Below are positions 17,027 to 25,905 of a stretch of DNA of 38,085 nt, piece after piece (the first letter of the stretch is position 1; every line of letters starts with the position of its first letter). Both the position numbers and the translations under genes were made by a program. The stretch spans positions 1-38,085 of the forward strand of contig JAFGVA010000041.1 in the NCBI GenBank assembly GCA_016938235.1. Reading direction: 5' to 3'. Source of the DNA: Bacteroidales bacterium. Lineage in GTDB: Bacteria; Bacteroidota; Bacteroidia; Bacteroidales; UBA10428. A model generated the notes under the pieces. The model worked only from the letters and a program-made list of their open reading frames with translations. It ran no database searches and was not told the DNA's origin.

Positions 17027-18331
17027 ATGTACAGGAGCAAAACATATTCTGTTGACAACATAGAGCTTTTTAAAAAGCAAATCACTGCATTCTTTGCTTC
17101 ATTTCAGACTGTTTGTATCCTCGATAGTCACTCCGAAGTGTATCCATCTCACAACTATTCCTTCAATGAGTTTGACTGCCTTTATGCAGCAGAAGAAGTG
17201 ATATCAATATCGTCTTCGAAGAATAATGATTTAAAAGATCTTGATAATTATTTTAATGTAAACCCGGGCTGGCTTTTAGGATATTTAACATACGACATTA
17301 AAAACACAATAGAAAATCTGAAGTCTGAAAATCCGGATTATCTGCAATGGCCCGATTTTTATTTCTTTCAGCCCAAATACCTGGTTCAGATTAATAAAAA
17401 AAATATTGAAGTTAAAACATGGAATAATTCCGGTTTTTCTCCGGATGAACTTTTTAAAGAAATAAATTCAGTAAACATTACCGGGAATAATAAACAAAAG
17501 AAGGACATTCGTTTTAACCCCAGATTATCAAAAAATCAGTACACAGAGAAGTTAAAGCATATTCATGCCCATATAGCCCGGGGTGATATTTATGAGGTTA
17601 ACTTTTGCCAGGAGTTTTATGCTTATTCCTCCTTTAATCCATTCCAGTCATTTATTGATTTGGCGAACATGTCTCCGGCACCGTTTTCAACATTTTTCAG
17701 ATTAAAGAGCAAATATCTTGTTTCTGCCAGTCCCGAACGCTACCTGAAAAAACATAACAATAAAATAATTTCGCAACCAATAAAAGGCACCGCCCGAAGA
17801 GGAAATACTCCCGAAGAAGACAAAAGGCTGGTTAAAGAACTGCTTGAGTCCCCGAAAGACAGAGCAGAGAACATAATGATTGTTGATTTGGTAAGAAATG
17901 ATTTATCGCGAATTGCAGAGCCGAATACAGTGAAAGTGGATGAATTATGTGGTGTTTATTCGTTCAGACATGTTCATCAACTAATATCTACAGTATCAGC
18001 CGAGAGTAAAGAAAATTCTCTCGATAAAATATTCAGATGCACTTTCCCCATGGGCAGTATGACCGGTGCTCCAAAAGTCAGAGCCATGCAAATTGCCGAA
18101 GAATATGAGTCAACAAAAAGAGGTTTGTATAGTGGAGCCGTTGGATATATTACTCCGGAGAAAGATTTCGATTTCAATGTTGTTATCCGTAGTTTGCAAT
18201 ATAATGCAGAAAATGAATATCTTTCGTTTATGGTTGGAGGCGCAATTACTTTTATGTCCGATGATGAAAGTGAATACGAAGAGTGTCTTGTAAAAGCTGC
18301 TTCAATTGAAAAAATACTTTGCTCAGAATAA
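17027..18331 (+). CDS. pabB: Aminodeoxychorismate synthase component I (chorismate-binding)
   Basis: This 434-residue chorismate-using enzyme makes aminodeoxychorismate from chorismate, the route to p-aminobenzoate and folate. The C-terminal chorismate-binding domain shows PIKGT (251-255), IVDLVRNDLSRIA and GSMTGAPK (343-350). Lys253 in PIKGT is typical of PabB; anthranilate synthases have Ala there (PIAGT). The ammonia-supplying amidotransferase PabA and the lyase PabC are not in the window. The ATG sits five bases after a consensus -7 element, so the mRNA may be leaderless. It is the first gene of an operon with tilS and a HEAT-repeat protein gene. Confidence 0.92.
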   Translation: MYRSKTYSVDNIELFKKQITAFFASFQTVCILDSHSEVYPSHNYSFNEFDCLYAAEEVISISSSKNNDLKDLDNYFNVNPGWLLGYLTYDIKNTIENLKSENPDYLQWPDFYFFQPKYLVQINKKNIEVKTWNNSGFSPDELFKEINSVNITGNNKQKKDIRFNPRLSKNQYTEKLKHIHAHIARGDIYEVNFCQEFYAYSSFNPFQSFIDLANMSPAPFSTFFRLKSKYLVSASPERYLKKHNNKIISQPIKGTARRGNTPEEDKRLVKELLESPKDRAENIMIVDLVRNDLSRIAEPNTVKVDELCGVYSFRHVHQLISTVSAESKENSLDKIFRCTFPMGSMTGAPKVRAMQIAEEYESTKRGLYSGAVGYITPEKDFDFNVVIRSLQYNAENEYLSFMVGGAITFMSDDESEYEECLVKAASIEKILCSE

Positions 18332-18332
18332 A

Positions 18333-19658
18333 ATGCAAAACAGATTCCAGAAATTCATTAATGAAAAGAATTTACTAACCCCTGCCGATGAAGTTTTACT
18401 CACCGTAAGTGGCGGAAGAGACTCCATGGCAATGTTGCATTTGTTTCTGCAATCTGAATACAAAATTGGTGTTGCTCATTGCAATTTTAATCTGCGCGGT
18501 AACGAATCGGACACTGACCAGGAATTTGTAAAAGAATTTTGCGGAAAACACAAAATCCGGTTTTATGCTATTTCTTTTGAAACTGCCGGGTATGCTAAAG
18601 AAAACAATTTATCAATACAAATGGCTGCCAGGGAACTTAGGTATAACTGGTTTAATAAAATCGCCAATGAATGTGGTTATTCAAAAATTGCCACTGCGCA
18701 CAATTTGAATGACCTTGCCGAGACTTTTTTCATAAATCTTACCCGCAAATCGGGCATAAAAGGACTTACAGGTATACCTGTTAAAAATGGAATAATTATT
18801 CGCCCCCTTTTGTTTGCCGGCAGAGAAGAAATAAATAATTACATAATCAAAAACCAGATACCCTACCGGGAAGATTCAAGCAATGCGCAAACAAAGTACC
18901 TGCGTAATTCTATCAGGCATAATATTATTCCGGAGTTTGAAAAAATCAGTCCGAATTTCCTTGAATCTGTTGAAACCAGCACAAGACTTCTGAACGAGAG
19001 TAACCGTATTTATACCCGGTTTATCGACAAGCTTAAACAACAAATACTTAGAGAAATCAAAGATTATGTAGGTATAAAAATCAGCGATTTGGCAGAACAC
19101 CAGGTTTCAGCAGAAATTATGTACGAAATAATTTCGGACTATGGCTTTACTTATGATAATGCCAGAAATATTATTGAATCAATAAATAATCAGCCTGGTT
19201 TAACTTTTATGTCCGACAGTTACAAACTAATAAAAGACAGGGAGTTACTGATTATAAAAGAAATCAAAGAATCGGATTCAAAAGAATATATTATTCACTC
19301 TGAAAACAGGGAAATAACAACCCCAATAAAATTATCATTTTCGAAAAAGAAGCTAACACCAGATTTTGAAGTTAACAAGATTAACAAAATTGCGAGTTTT
19401 GATGCCGATAAAATCCTATTTCCATTAAGCCTTCGAAGGTGGAAGATGGGAGATTATTTTTATCCTTTTGGAATGGATGGAAAGAAAAAGTTGAGCGATT
19501 TTTTTGTCGACAAAAAACTATCCCTTATAGAGAAAGAAGATGTTTGGGTACTATCTGCGGGTGATGATATTATTTGGGTAGTAAATTACAGGAGCGACAA
19601 CCGGTTCAGAATTACAAAAAGTACCAAAACCGTGCTTGAGATTGAATCGAAAAGTTAA
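18333..19658 (+). CDS. tilS: tRNA(Ile)-lysidine synthase
   Basis: The product has 441 residues if begun at the ATG at 18333, one base after the pabB stop. An in-frame ATG at 18306 would overlap pabB by 26 bases and is less likely because the family starts shortly before the PP-loop. The PP-loop ATP-binding motif is SGGRDS (26-31). Next are ATAHNLNDLAETFFINLTRKS, split at about residues 128-145, and SNAQTKYLRNSIRH, which are typical of TilS. The enzyme converts C34 of tRNA-Ile to lysidine so that it reads AUA. The C-terminal half has the TilS domain (FPLSLRRWKMGDYFYPFG) that recognises the tRNA. Confidence 0.95.
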   Translation: MQNRFQKFINEKNLLTPADEVLLTVSGGRDSMAMLHLFLQSEYKIGVAHCNFNLRGNESDTDQEFVKEFCGKHKIRFYAISFETAGYAKENNLSIQMAARELRYNWFNKIANECGYSKIATAHNLNDLAETFFINLTRKSGIKGLTGIPVKNGIIIRPLLFAGREEINNYIIKNQIPYREDSSNAQTKYLRNSIRHNIIPEFEKISPNFLESVETSTRLLNESNRIYTRFIDKLKQQILREIKDYVGIKISDLAEHQVSAEIMYEIISDYGFTYDNARNIIESINNQPGLTFMSDSYKLIKDRELLIIKEIKESDSKEYIIHSENREITTPIKLSFSKKKLTPDFEVNKINKIASFDADKILFPLSLRRWKMGDYFYPFGMDGKKKLSDFFVDKKLSLIEKEDVWVLSAGDDIIWVVNYRSDNRFRITKSTKTVLEIESKS

Positions 19659-19679
19659 TTTTGCCAGAAATTGTATGAT

Positions 19680-20198
19680 ATGGAGAAGGAGAATAAATAT
19701 TACAAAGAAATTGAGGAAAAACTAAACACAAAAGATAATACACAGATTCTTAAAGTGCTCTCTGAAATAAGGGTATCGGGTAAGGCAAATATCTTACCTC
19801 TTATTTTTAATATGCTAAGTAAAAATAAAAACCAACAGGTTTCATTAGAGGCTTTTAGTATTCTGGGGCAACTCAAAGATAAAAGTTCGCCTAAATATAT
19901 TATTGAGGCAATAGAATCTGAAGTTTCTGATAACTACAAAAAAGAACTTATCACCACTTGTTGGCAGTCTGGTTTAAACTACAGCTCCTATCTCGATACT
20001 TTTGCCAGGCAATTTATTCAAGGCGATTACCAGATTGCAATTGAAGCCTTTACTGTAATTGAAGAATGGATTCCCGAAGCCGAAAATGAATATATTCTTG
20101 CCTGCAAAAATCTTCTTATCAGTGAAGTATCAAATATCGATACCGAGAAAAAACCCTTATATGTTGAACTGGTAAAACTTGTTGAAAGTTATTTGTAA
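19680..20198 (+). CDS. HEAT-repeat-like protein downstream of tilS
   Basis: The protein has about 173 residues from the ATG at 19680; a TTG three codons upstream at 19671 is possible. It is helical and soluble, with no signal peptide. Residues about 30-75 (ILPLIFNML, then EAFSILGQLKD) look like one or two HEAT repeats, with a second helical pair near 90-135. No enzyme motif was found. It follows tilS by about 20 bases and probably shares the pabB-tilS transcript. A scaffold role is a guess. Confidence 0.6.
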   Translation: MEKENKYYKEIEEKLNTKDNTQILKVLSEIRVSGKANILPLIFNMLSKNKNQQVSLEAFSILGQLKDKSSPKYIIEAIESEVSDNYKKELITTCWQSGLNYSSYLDTFARQFIQGDYQIAIEAFTVIEEWIPEAENEYILACKNLLISEVSNIDTEKKPLYVELVKLVESYL

Positions 20199-20293
20199 AC
20201 TAATACCTGGTAAAAAACACTTTCAAATTAAAAGGTTTAGTCAAACATAATTATATAAGAAAACCAAGCCTGTTTTGATGAAATGTTTTTTTG

Positions 20294-21271
20294 CTATTTT
20301 TTATCAGAATAATACTTCATAAACTGAGAGCGTTCAAACACCGAAGGATCTTTAATACGTTTATAATTAAGTCTGCCTCTGAAATCTTTTACCGTTTCGA
20401 AGGTGTTTTTATCCATCCAGGCTTCTATATCTTTTAGCATATTCCCAATATGTTCAGGCCCGTTTTTATATAAGGCAGAGCATACCTGAACTGCTGTTGC
20501 GCCGGCAAGCAGCTGCTTAATTACAGCACTTCCGTCATGCACTCCTGTTGAAGCACACACTTCTATTTTCTCAACAATGCTAGATATAATACCCACCCAG
20601 CGCAACGAATTTCTGATTTCATCTGCTGAACTAAGCACATTGGCCGGAGTAAATTCTATTTTCTCAATATTGATATCAGGAGCATAAAAACGGTTAAAAA
20701 GCACAACTCCCTGCGCACCTCTCTGGTATATCTTATTTACAAAACCAGGCAGATTAGAGAAATTCTGGCCAATCTTAACAGCTACAGGTATTTTGGTTTC
20801 CTTTTTTACCTGTGTTATAATGTCACAATAAATATTCTCAAAATGGTTAGAATCGTGATTTACATTCACCGGAAGGAAGAAAACATTTAACTCAAGCGCA
20901 TCTGCGCCAGCTTCTTCGGCCATTTTAGCAAAAGAAATCCATTCGCCGGCCGAGACACAGTTAACACTGGCAACTACCGGAATATCTACTTCTTTTTTTG
21001 TATCCTCAATGAGTTTCAGATAATTATCAACACTGTGGCTGCGAACATAACCTGCAAGATAATCTTCAGCCTCGGGGTATTGACCATCCATAATCATGCT
21101 GCCGGCTTCGTATTTAATTTGCTCCTCAAAAAGCGACTTCAAAACAACAGCTCCGGCGCCAGTTTCAGCTAGTTTTACAACTTTCGAAACGCTGTCTGTT
21201 AATCCCGAACTACCTACAATTATTGGTGTTTTTAAGTTTAAACCTAAATAGGATACAGATAAATTGCTCAT
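20294..21271 (-). CDS. Dihydroorotate dehydrogenase-like FMN flavoprotein
   Basis: This 325-residue TIM-barrel flavoprotein resembles class 1 dihydroorotate dehydrogenases. It has LGLNLKTPIIVGSSGLT near the N-terminus, ASVNCVSAGEWI, VAVKIGQN, STGVHDGSAV and LLAGATAVQVCSALYKNG, the last being the FMN phosphate site. The active-site loop differs from PyrD: the usual NxSCPN is NVFFLPVN here, with no Cys at the catalytic-base position. It is probably not a normal pyrimidine enzyme. Many Bacteroidota carry a second such gene of unknown substrate. It follows the YggS-type gene by 12 bases and is likely co-transcribed with it. Confidence 0.85.
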   Translation of the reverse strand: MSNLSVSYLGLNLKTPIIVGSSGLTDSVSKVVKLAETGAGAVVLKSLFEEQIKYEAGSMIMDGQYPEAEDYLAGYVRSHSVDNYLKLIEDTKKEVDIPVVASVNCVSAGEWISFAKMAEEAGADALELNVFFLPVNVNHDSNHFENIYCDIITQVKKETKIPVAVKIGQNFSNLPGFVNKIYQRGAQGVVLFNRFYAPDINIEKIEFTPANVLSSADEIRNSLRWVGIISSIVEKIEVCASTGVHDGSAVIKQLLAGATAVQVCSALYKNGPEHIGNMLKDIEAWMDKNTFETVKDFRGRLNYKRIKDPSVFERSQFMKYYSDKK

Positions 21272-21283
21272 TATATCTTTTTT

Positions 21284-21958
21284 TTATAAATATATACGTT
21301 CTCCAAAAATATTGCTTCCTACTCTAATCATGGTAGAGCCTTCTTCAATGGCAATTTCATAATCATCTGACATGCCCATTGAAATCTCCGAAAAATAATC
21401 AATATTACTGAAGTAAGAATTTTTTAATTCCTGAAAATAGTTTTTTAATAACCTAAACTCTTCTCTTATTTGCTCATCACTATCGGTAAAAGTAGCCATC
21501 CCCATCAATCCGGCAAACTTAACATTTGTAAATGTTGAAAACTCTTCCGATTCAAGAACATCAATTAGTTCCCCAAAACTAAAACCATATTTGGTATCTT
21601 CCTGTGCAATTTTTACCTGAAATAAACACGAAATAATCCTGTTATTCTTTTTAGCTTCATTGTTAACAGCTCGAAGAACTTTCAGACTGTCAACCGAGTG
21701 AACTAAAGAAATGAAAGAAGCAATATATTTTACTTTATTTGTCTGTAAATGGCCAATCATGTGCCACTCAATATCTTGAGGAAGAGTCTCATGCTTGTAA
21801 ACAAGCTCCTGAACCTTATTTTCCCCAAAAATTCTGTGTCCGCTTTTATAAGCTTCAAGAATATCTTCCGGAGGTTTGGTTTTTGATACAGCAACAAGTT
21901 TTACTCCATTACCTATCTTTTTCTTAATAAATTCTATTTTACCGGCAATTTCACTCAT
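21284..21958 (-). CDS. yggS: YggS-family pyridoxal-phosphate homeostasis protein
   Basis: The protein has 224 residues from the ATG at 21958; a TTG one codon upstream is also in frame. It has the single-domain TIM-barrel features of YggS/PLPBP: VAVSKTKP (K26 is the probable PLP lysine), GHRIFGENKVQEL, IEWHMIGHLQTNKVKYI and the C-terminal SMGMSDDYEIAIEEGSTMIRVGS with the phosphate-binding residues. The family binds PLP without known catalysis and keeps free PLP and amino-acid pools in balance. The gene is read away from mdh and precedes the flavoprotein gene. Confidence 0.93.
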   Translation of the reverse strand: MSEIAGKIEFIKKKIGNGVKLVAVSKTKPPEDILEAYKSGHRIFGENKVQELVYKHETLPQDIEWHMIGHLQTNKVKYIASFISLVHSVDSLKVLRAVNNEAKKNNRIISCLFQVKIAQEDTKYGFSFGELIDVLESEEFSTFTNVKFAGLMGMATFTDSDEQIREEFRLLKNYFQELKNSYFSNIDYFSEISMGMSDDYEIAIEEGSTMIRVGSNIFGERIYL

Positions 21959-22278
21959 CAATAATCTTATCTGTTTTCAAATTACTGTCAAAGAAAAAAA
22001 GATTTTATTATAAAGTTATAAAATTGACAGATAAACTACCGAATTGAATGCAGGAAAATCCTTTCAAATATATCGTTCTGAACAAACCTATATGAAATTT
22101 TGTTTCTTTTTTGAAATCACAAACATACTTAAAAAAACATAGTCCTTAAATTCCAATACTTTAAGCCAAAACACACCATTATTTAGAATTGCTAAAGGCT
22201 AATCTTCAAGGCTATTAGGCAAAATTTTAGTAACATTGCAAACTTTAGGTATATAACCATAAAAATTTATTAAATACT
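21959..22278. other. AT-rich intergenic region between divergent yggS and mdh
   Basis: This stretch of 320 bases has no plausible gene. It must hold both promoters. On the minus strand TATATTTG (22072-22065) matches the -7 consensus for the yggS side; on the plus strand TAACATTG (22231-22238) is one base off for mdh. No repeat or RNA gene was recognised. Confidence 0.6.
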
Positions 22279-23214
22279 ATGAAAGTAACAGTTGTTGGGG
22301 CTGGTAATGTAGGTGCAACCTGTGCTGATGTAATTGCACAGAAGGATGCAGCCAGCGATTTAATTTTATTAGACATTAAAGAGGGTTTAGCAGAAGGAAA
22401 GGCGCTTGATATTTTTCAAAGTGCTCCAATAAACCGATTTAACACCAGGGCAGTTGGTGTAACAAATGATTATGAAGCAACAAAAGGGTCAGATGTTGTG
22501 GTAATAACCTCTGGTTTACCTCGTAAACCTGGTATGAGTCGCGATGATTTAATTGAAGTAAATGCAGATATTGTAAAAACAGTTACTGAAAACATCATCA
22601 AGTATTCTCCAAACACCACCATTATCGTTGTTTCTAACCCACTTGATGTAATGACCTATCAGGCATATGCATCTGCAAATCTTCCAAGAACAAAAGTTAT
22701 TGGAATGGCAGGAGTTCTTGATACAGGCAGATATCGTGCATTCTTGTCGCAGGAATTGAATGTATCTCCAAAAGATATCCAGGCAATTCTAATGGGTGGT
22801 CATGGCGATACTATGGTTCCACTACCAAACTACACCACAGTTTGCGGTATACCTGTAACACAGCTTCTATCAAAAGAAAAAATCGATGCTATTGTTGAAA
22901 GAACCAAATTTGGTGGTGGCGAGATTGTAAAATTAATGGGGACTTCGGCATGGTATGCGCCTGGTTCAGCAGCTGCCCGAATGGCAGAAGCAATAACACG
23001 CAACCAACGCAGAGTATTGCCTTGTTGTGTTAAGCTTGAAGGTGAATACGGTCTGAAAGATGTTTTTGTAGGAGTTCCGGTTGTTTTAGGCAAAAGCGGT
23101 GTTGAAAAAATAATTGAACTGAAACTCAACGATGCTGAAATGGAATTATTAAACAATTCAGCTGACGCTGTAAAAGATATGATGGATGCCCTGGATAAAA
23201 TGGGTAAAAATTAA
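22279..23214 (+). CDS. mdh: Malate dehydrogenase
   Basis: This 311-residue NAD-dependent enzyme interconverts malate and oxaloacetate. The NAD-binding loop is GAGNVG (7-12), the substrate-binding loop has LPRKPGMSRDDL, and the active-site histidine is H175 in GGHGDTMVPL. The ASAW region and the length match the LDH-like MDH branch common in bacteria. It is cytosolic and monocistronic, with a terminator at 23235. Confidence 0.96.
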   Translation: MKVTVVGAGNVGATCADVIAQKDAASDLILLDIKEGLAEGKALDIFQSAPINRFNTRAVGVTNDYEATKGSDVVVITSGLPRKPGMSRDDLIEVNADIVKTVTENIIKYSPNTTIIVVSNPLDVMTYQAYASANLPRTKVIGMAGVLDTGRYRAFLSQELNVSPKDIQAILMGGHGDTMVPLPNYTTVCGIPVTQLLSKEKIDAIVERTKFGGGEIVKLMGTSAWYAPGSAAARMAEAITRNQRRVLPCCVKLEGEYGLKDVFVGVPVVLGKSGVEKIIELKLNDAEMELLNNSADAVKDMMDALDKMGKN

Positions 23215-23234
23215 TCTTATCAAAAGATAAATTG

Positions 23235-23267
23235 AAGGGTTTTGTATTTCGCAAAACCCTTTTTTTA
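23235..23267 (+). terminator. Intrinsic terminator of mdh
   Basis: AGGGTTTTG (23236-23244) and CAAAACCCT (23252-23260) form a nine-base stem with a seven-base loop, followed by seven T's. Confidence 0.85.
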
Positions 23268-23356
23268 TTAACAATTCTCCACAAAATCCCAGTTATTCAC
23301 TAATAATTCTTAACTCTTACGTATTTTCGGATTTTTAATTCCAAAGTTCCAACTCA

Positions 23357-24916
23357 ATGAAAACAACCTTTGCTTGCTTTTTGCTTGCCTGCATTAGCAT
23401 CTTTTCAATTTCATTTATTCAGGCGCAATCACCGAAAAAAACAGCGAAAAGCATTACCCCTGAATCGATAATTAACCATATAAGTGTACTGGCAAACGAC
23501 TCCATGCTTGGAAGAAAAACACCTGGTCCCGAACTTGAAAAATCGGCTCAATATATTGCTGCTCAGTTTAAAAATTTTGGCCTTGAGCCCGTAAACGGAA
23601 GTTACTTTCAGCCAGTTTATCTTTCAAAATGCCGATTGGGTAATAACAACTCCGTTATCATAACCAGAGGTAATACTAAGTATAATCTTGAAATAAAAAA
23701 GGACTTCATACCTTTTGAAAGTTCTGCGAATATAAGTGTGGATGCTCAACTTGTGTTTGCCGGATATGGTATTACCGCTCCTGAGTATAACTACGATGAT
23801 TATGCAAACATTGATGTTCAAGGAAAAATAGTTTTAATCCTAGATCATGAACCCGGTGAGGAGGATATTATGTCTGTCTTCGACGGAGCAATGCTTTCTG
23901 AATACGGCAAACATGCCACAAAACTTAAAAACGCCATTGAACATGGTGCTGGGGGACTAATTCTTATTACGGATCCCCTCAACCATTTGCTTATAAAGCC
24001 TATCGGTTCGCCCTGGCCCTCTTTATCGAAAATTATTCCCGATGATGCCATTCCAACCAAACTTGTAAAAAACAATAAAGATAATTCTATCCCCTTTGTT
24101 CACATGGGCAAAAAGATGATTAGTCTTGTCTTCGAGGATATCGATTCTCTTAAAAACATTCAAAAAGCAATTGATGAATCGCTTGTTCCGAATTCTTTTT
24201 CAATACCGGGTATAAAGATTAACATCCGCACAAATATTGAGAAAAACATTACAGAAGTAAAAAATGTAGTTGGATTTCTTAAAGGTTCAAGTGCAGAACT
24301 GTCAGACGAAGTTGTTGTAATTGGCGCCCATTACGATCACATAGGATATAAAAAGAAGGTGCAACCCGGTGTTGATTCAATTTTTAACGGTGCCGACGAT
24401 AACGCTTCCGGAACCAGTGGAATGTTAAATGTCGCAGAAGCTTTTTCAAAGATGAATATTATGCCTAAAAGGAGCATCCTGTTTATTGCTTTTACAGGCG
24501 AGGAAATAGGCTTGTTTGGTTCTCAATATTATACTGCCAATCCTCTTTTTCCCATTGAAAAAACAGTTGTCATGCTTAACCTGGATATGATTGGCAGAAA
24601 TGCCAGGGACACTCTTCAACTTCACGAAGCCAAAGAACAACAGGAAATCGTATCAATAATTCAGGAACAGAATAAAATACTGAAAACTAAGCTTAAGCTA
24701 GTTGAACAGGGACATTCCGGCGGAAGTGATCATGCACCCTTTATTGAGGCTGGCGTACCAAGTATTTTTTTCTTTACAGGTTTACATAAAGATTATCATG
24801 CCGTTAGCGATCAGGTAGAATTAATTGATTCAATTAAAGCTGCAAATGTTGCCCGCTTATGTTTCGGAACAGCATGGCACATTGCAAACGATAATTCATA
24901 TTACAAATCCAAATAA
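23357..24916 (+). CDS. Secreted M28-family zinc aminopeptidase with PA domain
   Basis: This 519-residue protein has a signal peptide (about 1-23, ending IQAQ). Residues about 100-230 form a PA-like insert (FAGYGITAPEYNYDDYANIDVQGKIV, split across that region). The M28 catalytic domain follows. The co-catalytic zinc ligands are visible: H325 (GAHYDH), bridging D347 (GADDNASG), E383 with E382 as the catalytic base (TGEEIG), D410 (NLDMIGR) and H481 (DYHAVSD). All are intact, so it should be active. The family removes N-terminal amino acids from peptides in the periplasm or outside the cell. It is followed eight bases later by a secreted-protein gene, probably in the same operon. Confidence 0.93.
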   Translation: MKTTFACFLLACISIFSISFIQAQSPKKTAKSITPESIINHISVLANDSMLGRKTPGPELEKSAQYIAAQFKNFGLEPVNGSYFQPVYLSKCRLGNNNSVIITRGNTKYNLEIKKDFIPFESSANISVDAQLVFAGYGITAPEYNYDDYANIDVQGKIVLILDHEPGEEDIMSVFDGAMLSEYGKHATKLKNAIEHGAGGLILITDPLNHLLIKPIGSPWPSLSKIIPDDAIPTKLVKNNKDNSIPFVHMGKKMISLVFEDIDSLKNIQKAIDESLVPNSFSIPGIKINIRTNIEKNITEVKNVVGFLKGSSAELSDEVVVIGAHYDHIGYKKKVQPGVDSIFNGADDNASGTSGMLNVAEAFSKMNIMPKRSILFIAFTGEEIGLFGSQYYTANPLFPIEKTVVMLNLDMIGRNARDTLQLHEAKEQQEIVSIIQEQNKILKTKLKLVEQGHSGGSDHAPFIEAGVPSIFFFTGLHKDYHAVSDQVELIDSIKAANVARLCFGTAWHIANDNSYYKSK

Positions 24917-24924
24917 AAAAAATC

Positions 24925-25779
24925 ATGAATTTAAAATCATTTAAACCCGTTCTTACACTTATTTGTGCACTTGGAGCATTAAACCTTGCTGCTCAGATAA
25001 ATCCACCAATTATCGATGTAAATAGTGGTGAGTCCTATAATTATCAGATAGATATTAAAACATCTTCAACCCAGACAATGGGGGGCATGCAGCAATCATC
25101 AGAAGCTGATCAGAGAGTAAAAGTCCTCTTCGAGGTAGATAAAATAACCGAAAATGATGAAATCAACCTTACAGCTACCATCAGCGACCTTAGCCTTTCG
25201 ATGAATGCAATGGGAATGATGGATACAACAATAACTACACCCGGTAAATTTGGACCTGCCTATTTTGCAAGTTTTGATAAATTTGGAAAATCAATTGACA
25301 GGTATCCGATTGACTCCGTTGAAAAAGACCCAAACAACCAATTCGACTTTGAAAATGCAAGTGTTACTATTACGCTGTTTCTAGAATTACCTGAAAACAA
25401 AATTACAGAAGGAGAAGAATGGACAATGGATAATGTTGATACAGTAAAATCGGGTCCTTTTTCTGAACTTATTATCCGTTCGGTTGGGACTTTTGTTTTA
25501 GATGGTATTAAGACAATTGATGGCGTTGAAGTATATAAAATAAGTAGTGCAGAAGTTATCGAACTTATCGGAACAGGCGATATGAATGGCATGCAAATAT
25601 CTGCTGAAGGCGAAGGTGCTAACGAAGGTTTTTATTATGTTAACACCAAAAATGGTGTGATTGAAAAAAGAGAATCGCTACTTGAACTCAGTATGATTAT
25701 TGCTATCTCAGGTCAACAATCAATGACAATACCTATGGTACAAAAGGTGAATTATTCTCAGGTTTTAATAAGTGAATAA
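24925..25779 (+). CDS. Secreted protein of unknown function, co-transcribed with the M28 peptidase gene
   Basis: This 284-residue protein has a signal peptide (1-24, ending LAAQ). The mature part is beta-rich and acidic, with Met/Gln-rich stretches (TQTMGGMQQSS, LSMNAMGMMDTT) and EGEGANEGFYYVNTKNGVIEKRE near the C-terminus. It resembles the Bacteroidota periplasmic proteins sometimes grouped as DUF6263, but this match is from memory and weak. No Cys occurs in the mature part and no enzyme motif is seen. It lies eight bases after the peptidase gene and ends before the bidirectional terminator at 25874. Confidence 0.65.
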   Translation: MNLKSFKPVLTLICALGALNLAAQINPPIIDVNSGESYNYQIDIKTSSTQTMGGMQQSSEADQRVKVLFEVDKITENDEINLTATISDLSLSMNAMGMMDTTITTPGKFGPAYFASFDKFGKSIDRYPIDSVEKDPNNQFDFENASVTITLFLELPENKITEGEEWTMDNVDTVKSGPFSELIIRSVGTFVLDGIKTIDGVEVYKISSAEVIELIGTGDMNGMQISAEGEGANEGFYYVNTKNGVIEKRESLLELSMIIAISGQQSMTIPMVQKVNYSQVLISE

Positions 25780-25873
25780 AAAAAGTTCAACTAATGGTGA
25801 CTGCCTCAAGACTAATAGTTTGTCAACCTAATGGGCCAAAAAGTTATTTTTGTTGCATATTAAAACGACATTT

Positions 25874-25905
25874 AAAGGGGCTTTTGAGGCAGCCCCTTTT
25901 TATTT
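25874..25905. terminator. Bidirectional terminator between convergent genes
   Basis: AAAGGGGCT (25874-25882) and AGCCCCTTT (25891-25899) form a nine-base stem with T-rich and A-rich flanks. It ends both the secreted-protein gene (+) and the TPR gene (-), whose stop codon begins at 25902. Confidence 0.85.

Noticed and set aside
20294-21271. The flavoprotein as the pyrimidine enzyme PyrD
   Set aside because: The catalytic loop signature is missing, so only the family-level call is kept.
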